Source: Bolinopsis microptera (lineage: Eukaryota; Ctenophora; Tentaculata; Lobata; Bolinopsidae). From it: a stretch of 62,000 nucleotides of DNA. The DNA lies in the NCBI RefSeq assembly GCF_026151205.1, contig NC_087081.1, positions 12,482,340 through 12,544,339 on the forward strand, written 5' to 3'. The position numbers and the translations under genes are program-made. How positions within the stretch are numbered: position 1 is the stretch's first letter; every line of letters starts with the position of its first letter. Of the stretch, positions 57,801-62,000 are shown piece after piece. The notes beneath the pieces are model-generated. The model made no database searches. It saw nothing but the letters and a program-made list of their open reading frames with translations, and was not told the origin of the DNA.

Positions 57801-57931
57801 TAAAATTAGATAATATTGATGTTCATTGGATATCTAATAAACTGCAAGTTGCAAACGTATTCACCAAAGCTGGGGCACCAACTAATTTAATACTTGAAGT
57901 TTTGGATACTGGAGTTTTAAGATTTGGATAA
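54806..57931 (+). CDS. Ty1/copia-type integrase-RT-RNase H polyprotein, 1041 aa
   Basis: Domain order is integrase, RT, RNase H, as in Ty1/copia. The integrase zinc-binding residues are H54, H59, C90, C93. Its catalytic triad is D120, D175 (SDNGGEF) and E211 (GIVERHN), with the D,D(35)E spacing. A linker of about 230 residues follows. RT starts near residue 580; catalytic D649 lies in ALDIKSAFLQG and D735-D736 in LHVDDFMYAG. RNase H residues are D887 (FSDASH), E935 (FAETYAL) and D969 (YVDSQTL). All catalytic residues are present and there is no stop. Gag and the aspartic protease are absent; the frame begins 40-50 residues before the zinc finger. The ATG at 54806 is simply the first, and the true start could be internal. 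Confidence 0.95.
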   Translation: MCLIFPTRVLIMIDMLPHIEIDDTFEDHLEEAATVNVCQFVEKKLDKASVKKLHCQLGHGSYDKLRRLLSDAGLGDVDLFRVLQEVIETCEICQVYKKAPAKPCTSFPRARGINESVAIDLHKLDNNLYYLHIIDEFSRFSQAGIVRSKKTSEIIDVLSQKWISVFGCPSLIFSDNGGEFCSKEFEDWTQNFNIEHKTSAAYSPFSNGIVERHNAVISLMMLKLVEEFPNTKVDTILSWACSAKNSLSTVAGFSPNQLMFGTQTYLPNVLNSSPPALENETSSKVVASHINAMNASRRMFLSCESSNRIMKALKKPLRTYTAPVTFGSKVYYKAVGSDKWKGPATVIGQDSTVVFLRQGSFVTRVHQSRISLVKDQVPYEPKSDSTNGPIQDIESIKEASVLRIPDLDCSSDHGSVQEVEVEPSTNPLAEVNCPAEIEAASPTSLTEIAEKHVQVSQLVNNTVNTKEDQRIDKPIAIKRGSTIIFVDDGTQYEAVVLSRAGRANGKHKNWYNVHVKETDETISIDVSTIDDFTVLNKDEGDEFDFDPIEDVYAVQLDDYATEKQLELSSWVTNKVYEEVRIEELDARKVITSTWVCKQNGDTKKARLVARGFLEDTSSIISDSPTCCKESLRLLLAIIAGKNWIVQALDIKSAFLQGNDMMRTVYMKPPKEAKVTPEVIWKLKKCVYGLVDASLKWYQRVADCLIDFDGVKSKDPAVFYWRKDGDLAGVLALHVDDFMYAGSAKFLEEVMTKVKSEFLIKIEEKSAFTYLGLEIRQKAHYIEMDQKKYIEKLCPIDIPGGALKTRDLSSDEKNTLKSKLGQILWVSNHSRPDVSFQVCVTSTGIKDATVKDFHDCNQVIERLKRKHVCIKHHSLGSLKNLKFILFSDASHKNLYNGASQGGYVVFIKSDDSQFATPLIWCSKKLKRIVRSTLFAETYALLEAIDSCIFLRRMTSQLLNIEDIKIECYVDSQTLCDSIVSNKLNEDKRLRHEIECLKETVKLDNIDVHWISNKLQVANVFTKAGAPTNLILEVLDTGVLRFG

Positions 57932-58226
57932 TTTATTTATTGTGTATTTGTTATTGGTTTATTAAGATGTGTTAGGTGTTTTAAGGATTTAGATTTTAAT
58001 CATATTTGATGAATGATGACTGATATATAAGTGTTTGAAAGTTTGTGCATTTGATAGATTTTACCCCTGGTGTTTTTTATGGGTCTATTGTTAGATTTCA
58101 TTGGAGATGTTTTATATGAACTCCAAGAGTTTCATCTCACCTTTACTTTATAAATGAAGTTTTATATTGACTATTTAAATTATTACAATCACCTCGAATT
58201 TTATCCTAAGCTTTTGTTTGTAGTTT
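57932..58226 (+). other. 3' untranslated part of the copia-like element
   Basis: AT-rich, non-coding, between the polyprotein stop and the purine tract. Confidence 0.5.
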
Positions 58227-58240
58227 GAAAGGGGTAAGAT
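58227..58240 (+). promoter_or_regulatory. Candidate polypurine tract
   Basis: GAAAGGGGTAAGAT directly before TGTTAAG. The position after the RNase H gene fits. Confidence 0.6.
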
Positions 58241-58389
58241 TGTTAAGTTGCTTTATATCACTAATTATGTATTTCCCAGGGCTTTGCTGTATAAGCGTAT
58301 GACTTGATACTGTATGACTTGATACGATTCTTTACTACCTTTTCATATAACAACGGTGTAGTTACTGGTACCAATACCTAAGGTTAACA
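58241..58389 (+). repeat. Candidate short 3' LTR, 149 bp
   Basis: Bounded by TGTTAAG and GGTTAACA, inverted ends as in LTRs. Contains a 15-bp direct duplication (GTATGACTTGATAC, near 58297 and 58312). No 5' LTR was found upstream, so the call depends on the inverted ends and the purine tract alone. Confidence 0.45.
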
Positions 58390-58561
58390 CTTTTGACCCT
58401 CACAAAAATTAAAATAGTTTGATGAGTAAATGTAATCGTTAAAATCTGAAGTTTATTATTTATTATATACTAGTGCCGTGTGGAACAAAGAAAAACCATA
58501 GTGTTTCAAGAGTAAAAGTAGTAGTAGCGTTTAAAAACAATCTTAATAAAAATAATACAAA
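58390..58561. other. Unassigned spacer
   Basis: Nothing recognised between the candidate LTR end and the minus-strand coding stretch. Confidence 0.5.
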
Positions 58562-59038
58562 TTACGATAAATCCGTTATGTCTCCATTCTCAAGCTCCGC
58601 AAGAAAGCCAGCCGAGAAAGGCAGATCGGTAGAGGTGGCCGTTGGTACCAGGTTGTCCCTGTGGACCCTTAGAATCTCCAACCAAAGTTCGTGCCTTTCA
58701 GCCTGCTGCATTTGCATTTGCTGCATCTCAATTTGCTGAATTGCCAGAATCCCCATTCTTGCTTGATGAAGCTCTTCTGCCCGATCCTGCAACAGTTCTT
58801 CCCTATGTGTTGCCTTGGGTTGAAATGAGGTAGGAGAATTTCTCTGCCTCTCGTTCTTTACCTCCAACGAGGGTTTCCTCTTTGAGCTTGCTGGGATACC
58901 GATGCTTGAACTTGTTGCTTGAGTGCTGGGGCACTCTTGCTCCTCTTCACCCAGGTTTATTACCTCTACATCTGGTGAGGGGTCAGTATCTTTTAGACTC
59001 CCAAGGGTGGAGTCAGAGTCAAACTCATACTTGAGAAT
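58562..59038 (-). CDS. C-terminal coding stretch, coiled-coil protein of unknown family
   Basis: On the minus strand one frame is open for 158 codons to TAA at 58562-58564. It begins ILKYEFDSDSTLGSLK, passes through a Ser/Glu-rich section, a basic PASSKRKPSLE patch, and a Gln/Met/Glu-rich helix (AIQQIEMQQMQMQQAERHEL), and ends FLAELENGDITDLS. It resembles the tails of Myb/SANT-like DNA-binding proteins, such as those of Harbinger-type transposons, but no DNA-binding domain is visible. It has no internal start Met at its upstream edge, where it runs into the palindrome at 59031. It could be a last exon or a truncated gene. Confidence 0.5.
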   Translation of the reverse strand: MLKYEFDSDSTLGSLKDTDPSPDVEVINLGEEEQECPSTQATSSSIGIPASSKRKPSLEVKNERQRNSPTSFQPKATHREELLQDRAEELHQARMGILAIQQIEMQQMQMQQAERHELWLEILRVHRDNLVPTATSTDLPFSAGFLAELENGDITDLS

Positions 59039-59083
59039 TTAGTTAGCCATGATGCAGTGCATCATGGCTAACTAAATTCTCAA
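59031..59083. repeat. Perfect palindrome 1 (26-bp arms, 1-nt centre)
   Basis: TTGAGAATTTAGTTAGCCAT plus GATGCA, centre G at 59057, then the exact complement. It directly abuts palindrome 2. The left edge overlaps the start of the minus-strand coding stretch. Confidence 0.97.
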
Positions 59084-59134
59084 CTTTATAATATCAGTTG
59101 TGTGCATCAGATGCACACAACTGATATTATAAAG
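59084..59134. repeat. Perfect palindrome 2 (25-bp arms, 1-nt centre)
   Basis: CTTTATAATATCAGTTGTGT plus GCATC, centre A at 59109, then the exact complement. Both palindromes have TGCATC/GATGCA at their centres. Confidence 0.97.
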
Positions 59135-59147
59135 TTTTCAAATTTGT

Positions 59148-59650
59148 GTGTGGCGAAATTACCCTGATCTTCTGATCCCATTTGTTTGGCGAAGTTTGGC
59201 GCGAAATTCGCGCGCGGCTGGCAAAGTCACGCACGTGTATTGGCGAAGTTCGACTACATTTCTACTTCATCCCGGGGATGTTACCCACAGCATGGCGATG
59301 TTACCCCGGCGACCAAATTGCCCATTGTAACACGCAGGCTAGAGCTAGATAAGTAAAATTGGCAGGTATATCAAGGAAATATAATTGAGTTTCAAGTGGT
59401 ATGGAGCTTAGCACCGAATATGGTATAGTTTCAGAATGGCGAAGTTACCCCGTATTGCAGGGTAACTTCGCCCTGATTTCAGTGGAACCAATCTAGCTGA
59501 CTATTTATGCCTGGCTGATGTGGTTCATACGAAAACATTTGCTTTACCAATCCTGTTCATATGAGCTATAAACTTTTTCAAGTACTCGTGTCGTATTTTC
59601 TAAATATCATGAAATAGCTGTAAAACAAGGTGAAGTTCCCCCATTCTACG
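59148..59650. repeat. Dispersed GGCGAAGTTACCC motif, with a hairpin
   Basis: GTGGCGAAATTACCCTG near 59149, GGCGAAGTTT near 59187, GGCGAAGTTCG near 59242, GGCGATGTTACCCC near 59292, and a perfect 13-bp hairpin GGCGAAGTTACCC/GGGTAACTTCGCC at 59438-59472 (9-nt loop). A related GGTGAAGTTCCCCC lies near 59630. No gene in this stretch. Confidence 0.7.
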
Positions 59651-59774
59651 GTACTATATTTCATGTACACATCTATTTTCCTAACAGTTTAAGTTAAAGC
59701 CTAAAGTTACCGGTACGTGACCAGAACTGCATTAAGTGCACACGTGCGAATTTGATTTTACGCACGAATTAGTT

Positions 59775-60186
59775 TTAAATGTTAGACCAATTAGAAATTG
59801 ATCTAATACACAACTTTACTTCTATACACTTCAGTGATTGGGCTGATGACTCTAGCGAAAGTGCTGGTGACGATGAGAAAGACCATAAACCAGGGATTCC
59901 TTCGGGAGCATGTAAGATTATATCCAAAGTTTGTTCGCCAATGGGGTGTGTCTGGGTGTCAAAGATCTTCAAGGTGGGTGCTATTTGTGATGAACTCTAG
60001 AAGGATGGGATGGTAATACTCGGTCTGGCCGTCTGGAAGCCCATAGAATTCCAGTTCAGAAACTGAGTAAGGAGGTGCGGCTACTGATGAGAAGCCTCCT
60101 TTATAAAGTTTATTTGGGTTAGAAACGACATTTGGGTCCCTACCCTTGCACAAGATTATTCTCAATTTTCTTGTTGTGTTCCACAA
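59775..60186 (-). CDS. Possible minus-strand coding fragment, frameshifted
   Basis: From 60186 down to 59959 a frame reads GRDPNVVSNPNKLYKGGFSS, PPYSVSELEFYGLPDGQTEY and EFITNSTHLEDL. An overlapping frame continues to 59775 (HPIGEQTLDIILHAPEGIPG). Composition is protein-like in both, suggesting one gene with a frameshift near 59965, or two exons. I recognise no family. The opposite strand is also open at 59779-60000, which weakens the case. Confidence 0.3.
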
Positions 60187-62000
60187 CTACCAATAAGTAT
60201 ACTTACCTTTATGTACATGATATCTTTCTATAACATATTCTCTATACAATATTGTTTCTCCTATAATTATATATTGTACATGACAGACATAAAATTTATC
60301 CTGACTGCCATCTTCTGTGTTCTCAGTTTACAATGGTTTCCTGCGGACCCTAATTCTTTCTAACAAAAACGTAGTCTGTGCTATCAGCTAGTTATAAGTG
60401 TCCAAGACTATAAATAATGTTTTTCTTCTATCCGCACCCCGGGATCGAGATGTAAGCCTTCTAAAGAATTACCTCCAGCAGTTCCATAACTTAAGGTAGA
60501 TACCATACAATACTATTTGTATCACGTCGCGATCCCCACCGACATGTCATTACTTTCTCTTAGTAGATCTTGAAGTGAAAATCTTTTCCGGTTTTAGCGT
60601 TGATGTCGCTGAAAATTTCCGTGGTTGTTAATAAAACAAAAGTTAATAAAACAAAAGTTAAATTTATTACCAATTATTCAATCAATACATATCATAAATT
60701 ATAATATTGGAAACACAATGCAAAATGGATGTCTTAAACTATAATTTCATTGTGACTAATAATCTATTGACTTTCAAAGTTGAATTTTAGTTAAGTATGA
60801 AATGCCACCACATCATAGTTAGGGTAAAATGTTATTTTTAAATTTTAAAATTGAGAAGATTGCTCTATGGCTTAAAATTTAAAATTCTAGCAAAAGATAT
60901 CTTATTTTTAAATAGTTGGTTACAGTTTATGACAGTACTGGCATGACTAGTTTTATTGTGGCTGGTAAAAGGACCCAGTTGCCTGTAAGGGCTTTACCGA
61001 ACCCCAGGGGACCACAATGTGATAAGATCAGGCCAGATGTTTCTATGTAGAGCAATTTATTTATTTTGGAGCTATGATTACGTGGTATAGCTGGTGGTCA
61101 TGTTTAAAGGTCAGTTTATCCTTGTGTGCTAATTATCCATCCAGATGCTTAGTGATGTGGGTAAATCATGCCCTTCTACGATATATAATGTTTGACCATC
61201 AATTTGTTTTTACCACATAAACTGTGGCACTAATGTCAATTAACAATATTTACATTCATTGATATTTAAAGCGTGTTTTTTCCCCAGCACTACTACACAA
61301 CAAAAACCTGTCGGCCCACCGAGGAAACAGGGTCGCAGAACAAAGAGCCCAATTGTGCTCTTCTATTCTGTGATCGTGTGTATCTACTATAAACTAGCTA
61401 AATATAGTAAGAAAATTTAATGGAATCATTACAGTCGTTTGATAAGTTCACGTGTCAAAGTAATGTTCATGGTGATCATATTTTTTGATCCCCGGTGGGC
61501 AAACACTCGTCCGAAAGGTCAAGGCAAACCTGTCGATGTTTCACCATACGAAGTAAGGCGATTTGAACATATACTCAGCTTACAACTCAACCCATGGGAC
61601 GAGACGTCGTGAGCCTCAAAATTCTTCAAAATATACAGCACATACCTAGTTAGCAAACACTAAACACAACATACATACGATACCAAATAATGTATAATGC
61701 CATTACTAATTCGAAAGAAAATATATCTGCTATCTAATTTAAAAAATTGAAGAATAAACCTGAAGAAAGGAGAAGGAGAGGGGTTTGGGAGAGGCAGAGT
61801 AGGAAAACAACAGGATCCTGTGCCGCAGGATTTTAAAATTTGTTGTATGATGATTCGTTTTGTTTCGTCTCTTAGATTAATATAGGTCTGATACCCTTGT
61901 CAGTTGTCATGGTTCTTTGCAATAACACCGTGGTTTACTCATATGATTAAGTTTAGTTAATTAACCTATTTCAATGATAATTCATTTGCATCAAAGTTGT
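60187..62000. other. Unassigned non-coding sequence
   Basis: AT-rich. A 15-bp duplication AATAAAACAAAAGTT lies at 60631-60660. No gene, RNA or transposon end was recognised to the end of the window. Confidence 0.5.

Overview
The window looks like nuclear DNA of an invertebrate animal. It is AT-rich and has intron-like signals, a TTAGGG-type repeat block, and remnants of many animal transposon classes (RTE-like LINE, Ty1/copia, MULE, hAT MITEs). I see no bacterial gene organisation, no rRNA and no convincing tRNA gene. I cannot name the species. Only one long intact reading frame exists, the integrase-RT-RNase H polyprotein of a copia-like retroelement (54806-57931). Almost everything else is transposon, satellite or unassigned non-coding sequence.

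Layout. Bases 1-10980 are a low-quality stretch: homopolymers are inflated and isolated bases lost, so no reading frame there is trustworthy. It is a rearranged, noisy copy of repeats that appear cleanly at 14.9-19.4 kb. Two families are recognisable. Element X is clean at 14949-17172, with a 35-bp perfect terminal inverted repeat (TIR) and a 4-bp target duplication. Repeat Y is clean at about 17575-19412 and ends in a long inverted repeat. In the noisy block X sits inside an inverted copy of Y, which gives a second, independent insertion site for X. Clean sequence starts near 10981 with an 85-bp tandem repeat, a possible exon, telomere-like repeats and a decayed MULE element inserted in them with a 9-bp target duplication.

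From 19.5 to 25.3 kb an internally deleted RTE-like LINE (11-bp target duplication) lies between microsatellites in opposite orientation. Long 11-bp, 7-bp and 8-bp arrays follow. From 27.8 to 29.6 kb there is a tandem array of 330-345-bp units. It is followed by a minus-strand LINE RT fragment split by a 287-bp hAT MITE with a perfect 8-bp duplication. A second 287-bp copy sits inverted at 54447-54733.

The most notable structure is at 34596-42117. It is a complete LTR retroelement with two 1087-bp LTRs differing at two positions that I could find, an ATATA target duplication, a primer-binding site and a polypurine tract. Its 5.3-kb interior has no gag or pol, only small reading frames, some next to good splice signals. 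It looks like a recently moved, non-autonomous element.

The right part (42.1-62 kb) holds a partial duplication, transposon debris, a frameshifted transposase-like pseudogene (50.9-51.8 kb), the copia-like ORF with a candidate short 3' LTR, and a coding-like minus-strand stretch (58562-59038). That stretch abuts two back-to-back perfect palindromes (59031-59134). The genes here do not form a pathway. The window is a nest of mobile elements that used each other as targets.
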